Assembly: GCA_902561585.1 (NCBI GenBank)
Contig: CACEQK010000001.1
Location: forward strand, 62,001-126,000
Source of the DNA: an uncultured Pelagibacteraceae bacterium
GTDB lineage: Bacteria > Pseudomonadota > Alphaproteobacteria > Pelagibacterales > Pelagibacteraceae
Reading direction: 5' to 3'
DNA length: 64,000 nt
Shown: positions 33,586 through 41,742 of the stretch, one piece after another
Position numbering within the stretch: position 1 is the stretch's first letter
How the letters are laid out: the number at the start of each line of letters is the position of its first letter
The notes under the pieces: model-generated
Told to the model about the DNA's origin: nothing
Database searches by the model: none
Seen by the model: the letters and a program-made list of their open reading frames with translations, nothing else
Program-made: the position numbers and the translations under genes

Positions 33586-34983
33586 TTAAATTTTTCTCAC
33601 ATCGGCTAAATGCCCTTTAATTGCAGCTGCAATTGCCATACCTGGACTTACTAAATGTGTTCTTCCTCCACGTCCTTGTCTACCTTCAAAGTTTCTATTT
33701 GATGTTGAGGCACATCTTTCTTTTGGTTTTAATTGATCTGGATTCATTCCTAAACACATGGAGCAACCTGGTTCTCTCCATTCAAATCCAGCGTTCTTAA
33801 AAATTTTATCTAATCCCTCTTTTTCAGCTTGTTCCTTTACTAATCCTGATCCAGGAACGACCATTGCACTCACTTTTGAAGAAATTTTTTTACCTTTTAA
33901 AAGATCAGCTGCCAATCTTAAATCTTCAATTCTACCATTGGTGCAACTGCCTATGAAAATTTTATCAATTTTGATATCAGAAATTTTTGTATTAGCTTTA
34001 AGACCCATATATTCAAGTGATCTTTCCATAGCAATTTTTCTATCTTCATTTTTTTCATTAGCTGGATCTGGTACTACTCCTGTTATTGGAGAGACGTCTT
34101 GAGGAGAAGTGCCCCAAGTAACAAGAGGTTCGATATCTTTTCCTTCGATGTTTATTTCTTTATCAAATTTACAATCTTTGTCAGAATACAAAGTTTTCCA
34201 AAATTCTAATGCTTTTTTCCAATTTTCTCCTTTTGGAGACATTGTTTTTCCTTCTAAGTATTTAAATGTCTTCTCATCTGGTGCAATTAAACCTGCCCTT
34301 GCTCCTGCTTCTATTGTCATATTACAAACGGTCATTCTCTCTTCCATGCTTAAGTTTTTGATTACATCGCCGGCGAATTCAACTACATATCCGGTACCGC
34401 CAGCAGTTCCGATTGTCCCTATTATTTTTAAAATTACGTCTTTAGCAGTTACACCTTTAGGTAATTCTCCATTGACATTAATTCTTAAATTCTTGGATTT
34501 TTTTTGAATCAAAGTCTGAGTGGCAAGAACATGTTCCACTTCTGAGGTGCCTATTCCAAAAGCTAATGAACCAAATGCTCCATGGGTTGCTGTATGACTA
34601 TCACCACAAACAATAACTGTTCCGGGCTGAGTAAACCCTTGTTCTGGTCCAATGATATGAACTATTCCTTGTCTTTTATCATTTACATCAAAAAGTTCTA
34701 CTCCAAATTCTTTACAATTTTTTCTTAGTGTTTCAACTTGAATTCGAGATTCCTCATCATCGATTCCTTTTGATCTATCAGTTGTAGGAACATTATGATC
34801 AGGTACAGCTAAGGTAAGTTCTGGTCTTCTTACTTTTCTTTTTTGTAATCTTAAACCTTCAAATGCCTGCGGGCTAGTTACTTCATGAACTAGATGTCGA
34901 TCAACATAAATTAAACACGTTCCATCATCTTGTTTATGAACAAGATGGTTTTCCCATATCTTATCGTATAGAGTTTTAGACAT
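33586..34983 (-). CDS. leuC: 3-isopropylmalate dehydratase large subunit
   Basis: This 465-residue aconitase-family subunit has [15 protein letters not shown] (30-44), [19 protein letters not shown] near 128-146 and the [4Fe-4S] cysteines in [11 protein letters not shown] and [23 protein letters not shown] confirms LeuC. It is the first of leuC-leuD-leuB-asd and follows rplS by 6 bases. leuA is not in the window, so the pathway entry enzyme is elsewhere. Confidence 0.97.
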   Translation of the reverse strand: MSKTLYDKIWENHLVHKQDDGTCLIYVDRHLVHEVTSPQAFEGLRLQKRKVRRPELTLAVPDHNVPTTDRSKGIDDEESRIQVETLRKNCKEFGVELFDVNDKRQGIVHIIGPEQGFTQPGTVIVCGDSHTATHGAFGSLAFGIGTSEVEHVLATQTLIQKKSKNLRINVNGELPKGVTAKDVILKIIGTIGTAGGTGYVVEFAGDVIKNLSMEERMTVCNMTIEAGARAGLIAPDEKTFKYLEGKTMSPKGENWKKALEFWKTLYSDKDCKFDKEINIEGKDIEPLVTWGTSPQDVSPITGVVPDPANEKNEDRKIAMERSLEYMGLKANTKISDIKIDKIFIGSCTNGRIEDLRLAADLLKGKKISSKVSAMVVPGSGLVKEQAEKEGLDKIFKNAGFEWREPGCSMCLGMNPDQLKPKERCASTSNRNFEGRQGRGGRTHLVSPGMAIAAAIKGHLADVRKI

Positions 34984-34989
34984 TAAATC

Positions 34990-35499
34990 TTATTTTTTTT
35001 CGCTAGCTGGCTTTTCAGATTTAGTTTCAACTTTTGGAGTTTCTTTTTTTTCCTCATTAGCTTTAACTTCTTCAGTTTGTGGTGCTATTGAGGTTACTTT
35101 TGGTTCTTCGGGTTTTACTGAAACATCAACACCAATTTTCTTTTTAATTTTTTCAGCAATTCTTGCAGATTTTCCTTTTCTGTCTCTTAGGTAATAAAGC
35201 TTTGCTCTTCTTACTTTTCCTGATCTTATGACCTTAATTGACGCAACGTTTGGACTGTAAAGTGCAAAAGTTCTTTCAACTCCTTCACCAAATGATATTT
35301 TTCTGACTGTAAAAGAAGAATTTAAATCTCTATTTTTTTTGGCAATACACACACCTTCAAAATACTGAATTCTCTCTCTTTTTCCTTCGACAATTTTAAC
35401 ACCAATTTTTATTGTATCTCCTGGAGAAAACTCAGTGATTTTTTTGTTAGCAGTTAATTTTTGTATAGCTGCTTTATTTATGTCTTCAATATTTTTCAT
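34990..35499 (-). CDS. rplS: 50S ribosomal protein L19 with charged tail
   Basis: This 169-residue protein holds the L19 core ([22 protein letters not shown]..., about 24-43; [22 protein letters not shown] near 63-84; [20 protein letters not shown] near 96-115). Beyond about residue 125 is an acidic/lysine/proline tail ([20 protein letters not shown]), which most L19 proteins lack. The ATG lies inside the trmD end (14-base overlap), consistent with the rpsP-trmD-rplS operon. Confidence 0.95.
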   Translation of the reverse strand: MKNIEDINKAAIQKLTANKKITEFSPGDTIKIGVKIVEGKRERIQYFEGVCIAKKNRDLNSSFTVRKISFGEGVERTFALYSPNVASIKVIRSGKVRRAKLYYLRDRKGKSARIAEKIKKKIGVDVSVKPEEPKVTSIAPQTEEVKANEEKKETPKVETKSEKPASEKK

Positions 35500-36184
35500 T
35501 TTTTTTTAAGTATTTTTTCCATAGATCAGGTCTCTGGCGACGTGTTATAGCCTCAGATTGGGATAAACGCCACCCCTTTATTTTAGCGTGATCACCAGAA
35601 AATAGCACTTCTGGCACTTTTTTTCCCTCCCATTCTCTAGGTTTAGTGTATTGAGGATATTCTAAAAGATTATTTTCAAAACTTTCCTCTAAAGTTGAAT
35701 TCTCATTACCAAGAACTCCTGGCAGAAGTCTAATCAAAGCATCAATTAAAACAAAAGAAGCACTCTCACCACCTGATAAAATAAAATCACCAATGCTATA
35801 TTCCTCAATATTCCTTGTTTCGAGAAGTCTTTGGTCTACACCTTCAAAATGACCACATAGGATATTTATATTTTTCAACTTGCTGAAAGATTTTATTGTA
35901 TGTTGATCAAGTTTTTTTCCTTTAGGTGAAAGATAAATAATCTTATCTTTTGGAGTAACATTTTTATCTATTGCAGCCGCAACCACATCTGGCTTAAGAA
36001 GCATCCCACTACCACCACCAAATGGAGTGTCATCAACCGTACGATTATTATCAAAAGCGTAATCTCTTATATTTATTACTTCAAGACTCCATTTGTTATT
36101 TTCTTTTGCTTTTTTATATATTCCAACATCAAGCAATCCCGGAAATAAATCTGGGTACAAAGTAAATAATTTTACTTTTAGCAT
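35486..36184 (-). CDS. trmD: tRNA (guanine-37-N1)-methyltransferase
   Basis: This 232-residue SPOUT enzyme methylates G37 in tRNAs to prevent frameshifting. It has [11 protein letters not shown] (6-16), the knot motifs [16 protein letters not shown] (about 105-120) and [12 protein letters not shown] (128-139), and [10 protein letters not shown]. It lies between rpsP (14-base gap) and rplS (overlap), the classic order. Confidence 0.97.
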   Translation of the reverse strand: MLKVKLFTLYPDLFPGLLDVGIYKKAKENNKWSLEVINIRDYAFDNNRTVDDTPFGGGSGMLLKPDVVAAAIDKNVTPKDKIIYLSPKGKKLDQHTIKSFSKLKNINILCGHFEGVDQRLLETRNIEEYSIGDFILSGGESASFVLIDALIRLLPGVLGNENSTLEESFENNLLEYPQYTKPREWEGKKVPEVLFSGDHAKIKGWRLSQSEAITRRQRPDLWKKYLKKNEKY

Positions 36185-36198
36185 CTTTAAACCTCGGT

Positions 36199-36621
36199 TT
36201 AAGCTTTAGGCTTTTCCTTTTTAGCTTCTGCTTTAGGCTCTTCCTTCTTAGCTTCTGCTTTAGGCTCTTCCTTTTTAGCTTCTGCTTTAGGCTCTTCTTT
36301 ATTTTCTTCGCCTGCTTTTTTTCTATCTTTTTTAGGAATTGCTTTATTAGGATTATTACCAGGTTTAGGCATTGGCATTATTTGCGCCTCACCTAAAATT
36401 CTAGAAACTCTAAGAGTTGGTTGAGCTCCTTTACTCATCCAATACTTAACTCTTTCTGCCTCTACTTTTATTCTTTCTTTTTTATCTTTTGGAAGCAATG
36501 GATTGAAAGAACCAATTTTTTCGATAAATTTACCATCCCGCGGGTATCTGCTATCGGCTATAACTATTTTATAGACTGGTCTTTTTCTAACTCCTCCCAT
36601 TGATAGTCTTATTCTTAACAT
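36199..36621 (-). CDS. rpsP: 30S ribosomal protein S16 with repetitive tail
   Basis: This 140-residue protein has the S16 core at residues 1-80 (MLRIRLSMGGVRKRPVYKIV, then SRYPRDGKFIEKIGSFNP). After a basic linker, residues 108-140 form a repeat of EEPKAEAKK. Standard S16 is about 80-90 residues, so the tail is an addition and probably disordered. It begins the rpsP-trmD-rplS unit and follows ffh by 10 bases. Confidence 0.96.
   Translation of the reverse strand: MLRIRLSMGGVRKRPVYKIVIADSRYPRDGKFIEKIGSFNPLLPKDKKERIKVEAERVKYWMSKGAQPTLRVSRILGEAQIMPMPKPGNNPNKAIPKKDRKKAGEENKEEPKAEAKKEEPKAEAKKEEPKAEAKKEKPKA
36202..36300. repeat. 27-base tandem repeat coding the S16 tail
   Basis: On the plus strand the unit begins GCTTTAGGCTCTTCCTT and recurs every 27 bases with few changes, about 3.5 copies. 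In the reading frame it encodes EEPKAEAKK. The near identity at the DNA level suggests recent slippage or unequal exchange, so copy number may vary between strains. Confidence 0.9.
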
Positions 36622-36631
36622 TTTATACCTT

Positions 36632-37984
36632 TCATTTTAGTTGATTGAGCATTTCATCTGGTATCATTCCAGATGGAATTTTTTTTCCTTGTGACATCTT
36701 TTTCATCATATCTGACATCATTTTAAATTGTTTAAGTAATTTATTTATTTTAGCAACATCTACTCCGGCTCCTTGGGAGATTCTTTTTCTCCTAGAACCA
36801 CTTATGATTTTTGGATTTTCTTTTTCTTTTTTTGTCATAGATAAAATTATAGCCTCATTTTCAATAAGCATTTTCTCATCTATATTAGCCTGATCCATTT
36901 TAGCTTTCATTTTATTTACACCAGGTAGCATCGACATAACTCCTTCCATGCCTCCCATTTTTTTCATTTGTCTCAATTGGGAAAGATAAGAGTCCATTGT
37001 AAAAATACCTTTTTTAAAATCTTCTTCAGTTTCTTTAATTTTTTCTTCACTTAAATCTTGAGCTGCTTTTTCAACAAGTGTAACGACATCACCCATTCCA
37101 AGGATTCTGTTTGCTAATCTGTCTGGATGGAACATTTCAAAGTCAGATACTTTTTCACCAACACCTATATATTTTATTGGTTTACCAGTAACGTGCTTCA
37201 TACTTAAAGCGGCTCCCCCTCTTGCATCACCGTCTACTCTAGTAAGTATTATTGATGAAAGATTTACTGATGTATCAAATTCTTTTGCAACGTTTACAGC
37301 TATTTGACCAGTTAAAGAATCAGCAACCAGAATAGTTTCGGCTGGTTTCGTTAAATCTTTAATTTGTTTTATTTCAGACATCATTGGTAAATCTATCTGA
37401 GTTCGGCCAGCAGTATCAAAAATTATAACATCCGAACCACTTAGATTTGCTGCATTGAGCGCTCTTTTAGCAATATCAATCGGTTGTTGATTTTCTATGA
37501 TCGGTAGATTTTGTATATTATTTTTTTCTGCTAATAATTTAAGTTGTTCTTGAGCAGCAGGTCTATAAACGTCCAAGCTTACAAGCATAACTTTTTTTTT
37601 ATGATTTTTTTCAATTAACTTAGCTAATTTAGCGGCTGAAGTTGTTTTTCCTGACCCTTGTAAACCTACCAATAATATAGAAACTGGTGGAACCGCTTTA
37701 AGATTAATTTCCTCATTCTTTGAACCAAGTATGTTAACTAATTCATCATAAACAATCTTTACTATCATTTGACCAGGTGAGGTTGATCTAATGATTTCCT
37801 GGCCAATAGCTTTTGGTTTTACGTTTTCAATGAAATCTTTCACAACTGGCAAAGCTACGTCGGCCTCTAATAAAGCTAAGCGAATTTCTTTAAGACCAGA
37901 GTCCACTTGTTCTTCCTTTAAGGAAGGTGCACTTTTTAGTTTAGAAAAAATATTTTCTAATTTATTTGTTAAGTTTTCAAACAT
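36632..37984 (-). CDS. ffh: Signal recognition particle protein Ffh
   Basis: The preferred start is the ATG at 37984 (MFENLTNKLENIFSKL), giving 450 residues; an upstream in-frame ATG at 38002 would add six residues that families do not share. It has the N domain, G1 GLQGSGKTT (about 107-115), DTAGR near 190 and TRVDGDARGG near 245, and an M domain with LPGVNKMKAKM and RRKRISQGAGV. It binds signal peptides and SRP RNA. A hairpin-rich leader precedes it. Confidence 0.96.
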   Translation of the reverse strand: MFENLTNKLENIFSKLKSAPSLKEEQVDSGLKEIRLALLEADVALPVVKDFIENVKPKAIGQEIIRSTSPGQMIVKIVYDELVNILGSKNEEINLKAVPPVSILLVGLQGSGKTTSAAKLAKLIEKNHKKKVMLVSLDVYRPAAQEQLKLLAEKNNIQNLPIIENQQPIDIAKRALNAANLSGSDVIIFDTAGRTQIDLPMMSEIKQIKDLTKPAETILVADSLTGQIAVNVAKEFDTSVNLSSIILTRVDGDARGGAALSMKHVTGKPIKYIGVGEKVSDFEMFHPDRLANRILGMGDVVTLVEKAAQDLSEEKIKETEEDFKKGIFTMDSYLSQLRQMKKMGGMEGVMSMLPGVNKMKAKMDQANIDEKMLIENEAIILSMTKKEKENPKIISGSRRKRISQGAGVDVAKINKLLKQFKMMSDMMKKMSQGKKIPSGMIPDEMLNQLK

Positions 37985-38151
37985 TTTTATAACGTCCAAC
38001 ACCTATCGCACTAGTGGGCGAACCTTCGCTGACTAGTGTCGACACTCTTGTTTTCAAGAGCACCGCAAAAACTTAAGTATTTGCGGAAAGTTTGAGGAAC
38101 CTACAATTTGGGGTTTTAAAAGTCAATGAATAATTATACTAATCTACTGTT
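37985..38151. ncRNA. Hairpin-rich ffh-dapF intergenic region, possible structured RNA
   Basis: Three hairpins follow each other: CACTAGT/ACTAGTG (38009-38015 with 38032-38038), which encloses GCGA/TCGC; CTCTTG/CAAGAG (38045-38050 with 38055-38060); and CCGCAAA/TTTGCGG (38063-38069 with 38080-38086). A 12-base palindrome AGTGTCGACACT (38035-38046) offers an alternative fold. This is unusually G/C-rich for the window. TTGACT on the minus strand (38121-38126), with TAGGTT 17 bases on, could start a transcript toward ffh. The SRP RNA GGAA-loop motif is not present. dapF may use TATACT at 38135-38140. Confidence 0.55.
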
Positions 38152-38982
38152 ATGCCTTTGATAAATGCTTTCAGAATGGATGGTTTAGGTAATAGATTTA
38201 TCATCATAGATAGAAGAGAAAAATCCATAAATATACCAAAAGAAAAAATAATTCATTTGGGAAATTTAAAGTCTTTTCATCGTAATATTGTATTTGATCA
38301 AATTATATTTATTGAAAAAGAAATTAATAATACTTTTCCAATAACCATTTTTAATTCAGATGGTGGTGAAGTAAGTGCATGTGGAAATGGTAGTAGGTGT
38401 GTAGCTTACTTGTTAGGCAAAGATTTGAATTATAAAGAAATTAAATTAAAAACTAATAATAGATTGCTTAATGCAAAAATTGTTGGAGAGTACGATGTTC
38501 AACTGGAAATGGGGAAACCTGTATTTGAGTGGAATAAAATTCCATTAAAAGAAAAGTTAAATCACAAAAATATAACTCTTGATATTGATGGTAAAGAATT
38601 CACCGATGGATTTAGCCTCAACGTAGGGAACCCTCATATAGTTTTTTTTGTTAAAGATTGTTTCGAGAATGATTTAAAGATATTAGGACCAAAAATAGAG
38701 CATCACGAATTATTTCCTGACAGAACCAATGTTACTTTTGCTCAAATAGATGATGAAAATAATATTACAGTTAATGTTTGGGAACGAGGTGCAGGATTAA
38801 CAAAAGCGTGTGGAACAGCTGCTTGCGCTACTGCTGTTGCAGCGTTTATCAAAAAATTAACTAAAAATGACATCAATATTAAATTTGAAGAAGGAAGTTT
38901 AAATATTAAAATTGATACGGATCTTAATATATTTATGAGAGGCCCGGTTTCAGAAATAAAACATACTAGCCTTGAAATCTAA
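38152..38982 (+). CDS. dapF: Diaminopimelate epimerase
   Basis: This 276-residue enzyme converts LL- to meso-diaminopimelate using two cysteines. They are visible in ACGNGSRCVAY (about 81-91) and KACGTAACAT (near 221-230). FRMDGLGNRFIIID at the start and NVGNPHIVFFV near 160-170 fit the family. The stop abuts the ftsY ATG. It supplies lysine and cell-wall precursors, with asd about 6 kb away on the other strand. Confidence 0.96.
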   Translation: MPLINAFRMDGLGNRFIIIDRREKSINIPKEKIIHLGNLKSFHRNIVFDQIIFIEKEINNTFPITIFNSDGGEVSACGNGSRCVAYLLGKDLNYKEIKLKTNNRLLNAKIVGEYDVQLEMGKPVFEWNKIPLKEKLNHKNITLDIDGKEFTDGFSLNVGNPHIVFFVKDCFENDLKILGPKIEHHELFPDRTNVTFAQIDDENNITVNVWERGAGLTKACGTAACATAVAAFIKKLTKNDINIKFEEGSLNIKIDTDLNIFMRGPVSEIKHTSLEI

Positions 38983-39903
38983 ATGGGTTTATTTGATAAA
39001 TTTAAAATAGGATTAGGTAAAAGTTCAGATGGGCTCTCTTCTGGCTTTAAAAATATATTTTCTAAAAAAAAAATTGATGAAAATGTTCTTACAGAATTTG
39101 AAGAATTAATTATAACATCTGACGCGGGAGTAGAAGTTGCAAAAGAACTTAGAAAAGATTTTGAAAACTTTAAAGTTGATAAGAAATTAGAAGATCATAA
39201 AGAAATTTTAAAACTGATAGCGGATAAATTAGCAATTAATCTTCAAAAGTACGAAAAAGATCTAAGCCTGATGGGAAATGCAAAGTCTGTTGTGATAGTT
39301 GTATCTGGTGTAAATGGGGTTGGAAAAACAACTAGTATCGGAAAACTTGGAAAGTATTTTAAAGACAATAACAGATCTGTTGTTTTTGGAGCAGCGGATA
39401 CTTTTAGAGCGGCCGCCATAGATCAATTGCAAGTTTGGGCCGCAAAAGTCAAAGTTGATATTATTAAATCTGAAATCAATAGTGATCCGGCTTCTGTAGC
39501 TTTTAAGACTGCTGAATTTGCAAAAAAAAATGAAATTGATGTAGCTTTGATTGATACAGCAGGAAGACTTCAAAACAAAAAGAATTTAATGGAGGAATAT
39601 AAAAAAATTATTGGTGTACTTAAAAAAATTGACCCTTCATATCCTAACGAAGTAATTCTTGTCTTAGATGCAACAACAGGACAAAATGCACTTAATCAAG
39701 TTGAAGAATTTAGCAAGATACATGATTTAACTGGTCTAATTATTACTAAACTTGATAGTACTGCTAAAGGTGGGGTTGTTTTAGCAATTTGTAAAAAATA
39801 TAATTTACCTATAGTTGCAGTAGGGATGGGTGAAAAGGAAACTGATTTACAGCCCTTTAATGCTGAATATTTTTCAAAGGCTTTATTAGGTATTGAAAAC
39901 TAA
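38983..39903 (+). CDS. ftsY: SRP receptor FtsY
   Basis: This 306-residue SRP GTPase has the N domain (1-95), G1 GVNGVGKTT (about 107-115), ADTFRAAAIDQLQ near 142-154, DTAGRLQNK near 193-201 and TKLDSTAKGG near 256-265. The long acidic A domain of E. coli FtsY is absent, as is typical for alphaproteobacteria. It docks Ffh-ribosome complexes at the membrane. Its 3' end overlaps the convergent hydrolase by 18 bases. Confidence 0.96.
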   Translation: MGLFDKFKIGLGKSSDGLSSGFKNIFSKKKIDENVLTEFEELIITSDAGVEVAKELRKDFENFKVDKKLEDHKEILKLIADKLAINLQKYEKDLSLMGNAKSVVIVVSGVNGVGKTTSIGKLGKYFKDNNRSVVFGAADTFRAAAIDQLQVWAAKVKVDIIKSEINSDPASVAFKTAEFAKKNEIDVALIDTAGRLQNKKNLMEEYKKIIGVLKKIDPSYPNEVILVLDATTGQNALNQVEEFSKIHDLTGLIITKLDSTAKGGVVLAICKKYNLPIVAVGMGEKETDLQPFNAEYFSKALLGIEN

Positions 39904-40689
39904 AAACTTTTTTAAAGAATTTAAAAGTTGATCATTAAATTCCATCATATGATCATCGATATCAGAAAAATAACTAAACTTAGGTTGATTAGCATTTTCA
40001 AATAATTTTATCCCCATTTCGAAAGGAACAACATTATCTTTCTTACCGTGCATCACCAAGATAGGAACATTTATATTTTTGATTTTTTCTAAAGAGTCGT
40101 ATCTGTCTTTTATTAATAAATCGATTGGCAAATAAGGATAATAAATTTTTGCCGCATCAGCAATCGAGGTAAAAGGTGACTCTAAAACAATTCCTGCAAA
40201 AGAATTATTCTGACCCAATTCTGTAGCTACACCTGTGCCTAGTGACTCGCCATATAAAATTATATTTTTATTTGTAACGCCGGCCTTGTTAAGCCATTCG
40301 ACTGATTTTCTAGCATCATTATATAAATTTTTTTCTGTAGGCTTACCTGGATTACCACTAAATCCTCTCCATGAAATTATAAGAATATTTACATCTAGTT
40401 TATTAAGTTCATTAAGCTTATGAACCCTATTAGTTAGATCACCTGCATTACCATGAAAGTATAAAATGGTTTTATTTTTTTTTAGGTCTTTTTCCAAAAA
40501 CCAAGATTTAAGTTTTACATCTTTATCAACTTCAATAAAAACTTCTTTGTAATCAAATTGAATTTCGTCTCCCGTGTAGTTATTTTCACTTGGGTGATAA
40601 AGTAATTTTCTTTGGTATAGATAAGTGAAAAGTACAATTATAATGTAGGCTAATATTATTGATGATAAAGCTAAATAAAAATACTTCAT
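39886..40689 (-). CDS. Alpha/beta hydrolase, membrane-anchored (BEM46-like)
   Basis: This 267-residue protein has an N-terminal transmembrane helix (about 4-26), an oxyanion segment YFHGNAGDLTNR near 78-89, the nucleophile elbow GESLGTG (Ser about 148), an acid in HGKKDNVVPF and a final His in DDHMMEF near 245. This is the DUF/BEM46-type serine hydrolase group; the substrate is unknown. Its ATG lies inside the end of the EamA gene (4-base overlap), so it belongs to the TRAP-amidase-EamA transcript. Confidence 0.8.
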   Translation of the reverse strand: MKYFYLALSSIILAYIIIVLFTYLYQRKLLYHPSENNYTGDEIQFDYKEVFIEVDKDVKLKSWFLEKDLKKNKTILYFHGNAGDLTNRVHKLNELNKLDVNILIISWRGFSGNPGKPTEKNLYNDARKSVEWLNKAGVTNKNIILYGESLGTGVATELGQNNSFAGIVLESPFTSIADAAKIYYPYLPIDLLIKDRYDSLEKIKNINVPILVMHGKKDNVVPFEMGIKLFENANQPKFSYFSDIDDHMMEFNDQLLNSLKKFLVFNT

Positions 40690-41588
40690 ACTTTTTTCCT
40701 AGCTAAATAAACTCCAGTAAACACCAGTAAGCCTCCTAAATAATGAAAATTGAGAAGGGGTTCTTCAAAAATTATAATTCCAAAAATAGATCCATAGACT
40801 GCAAATAAATATAAAGTAAAACCGGCAAAGGAAGCACCTACATATTTTTGTAATCGTGTATACAAGGAAAAAGCTATGATACTAGGAGAAATAGCTGCAA
40901 ATATAATCCAGAACAAAAATGTCTGATTATAGTTTGTCTTTGCAAAGTAAATATTTTCTAAAATAAAAAATGGGAAAAGTGATATAAATCCAAACATGGC
41001 GATTAAAGTAAATCGGGCCATCAAACTAAATTTTGATTTCCAATTTAATAAATAAATTGAGTAAAGAGCCCAGCCTAAAGCTGCTCCCAAAACCCATAGA
41101 TCGCCAGTTGTAAAATTTAGATTAATTAAAAAATCTAAATTACCTTTAGATATAATTGTAAAAACACCTGTAATACAAATTAATAAGCCTAATATCCTTA
41201 AATAATTAATTTTTTCTTTAAAGAATAGAATTGATAAAAAAATTATTATTACTGGTGAAGATGTATATATTATACCAATATTGGCCATTGTTGTTGTCAT
41301 ACCTGCAAGATTTGGGAAAGCTCCACATATACCACATCCCATTGAACCTAAGAAAAACAGCTTAGAAAATTCTTTATTAAATTCTTTTTTATGTTTTAAA
41401 ATTTCATTAAAAAAAAAAGGAAATAATATGATGAATACTGTAAACCATCGCCAAAACGCTAGAGAGATAGGAGGCACGAACTCCACACCTCCTCTTGCAA
41501 CAATAGTATTTGTAGCCATAAAAATTGGCTGGATTAACAAAAGTAAATAAGGAGCGTAAGGATTATTTTTTGTCAATGAAGGCTTCAT
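40686..41588 (-). CDS. EamA-family (DMT) transporter
   Basis: This 300-residue protein has about ten transmembrane helices in two EamA repeats. The first spans residues 12-150 (FMATNTIVARGG; AFWRWFTVFIILFP); the second runs about 160-298 (DLWVLGAALGWALYSIY; GGLLVFTGVYLARKK). Such proteins usually export metabolites or amino acids. The substrate cannot be told. Its first 26 bases overlap the small membrane ORF upstream. Confidence 0.88.
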   Translation of the reverse strand: MKPSLTKNNPYAPYLLLLIQPIFMATNTIVARGGVEFVPPISLAFWRWFTVFIILFPFFFNEILKHKKEFNKEFSKLFFLGSMGCGICGAFPNLAGMTTTMANIGIIYTSSPVIIIFLSILFFKEKINYLRILGLLICITGVFTIISKGNLDFLINLNFTTGDLWVLGAALGWALYSIYLLNWKSKFSLMARFTLIAMFGFISLFPFFILENIYFAKTNYNQTFLFWIIFAAISPSIIAFSLYTRLQKYVGASFAGFTLYLFAVYGSIFGIIIFEEPLLNFHYLGGLLVFTGVYLARKKV

Positions 41589-41742
41589 AAAACATCATTA
41601 CAATTACCATACCCATTAAAATGTAAACAGGAAGCACATCAAAAAAACCTATCATCATTGATCTAGTTAATGTCGTAGCTAGACCAATTAAAAAAAATGT
41701 ACAGAGTGCAACTCCAATAATTATTGTAACTTTATCCTTCAT
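41563..41742 (-). CDS. Small two-helix membrane protein (59 residues)
   Basis: Reading the minus strand from ATG at 41742 to TAA at 41563 gives 59 residues: MKDKVTIIIGVALCTFFLIG at the start, a short polar stretch LTRS, a second hydrophobic segment MGMVIVMMF, and the end EAFIDKK. Two transmembrane helices (about 5-23 and 37-52) with a charged end are clear. It fills the 143-base space between amidase and EamA, overlapping the amidase end by 11 bases and the EamA start by 26. The function is unknown. It could be a small transporter accessory subunit. Confidence 0.6.
   Translation of the reverse strand: MKDKVTIIIGVALCTFFLIGLATTLTRSMMIGFFDVLPVYILMGMVIVMMFYEAFIDKK

Noticed and set aside
36202-36300. 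CRISPR array
   Set aside because: The 27-base repeats have no spacers and are coding repeats in the S16 tail.
37985-38151. 4.5S/SRP RNA gene (ffs) beside ffh
   Set aside because: Position and a UGUAGGUUCC-like start hint at it, but the near-invariant domain IV motif GUCAGG...GGAA...AGCAGC is absent on both strands.
37985-38151. tRNA or tmRNA in the hairpin-rich gap
   Set aside because: GGTTCGCCC resembles a T-loop, but no acceptor stem, D-arm or CCA end can be paired.
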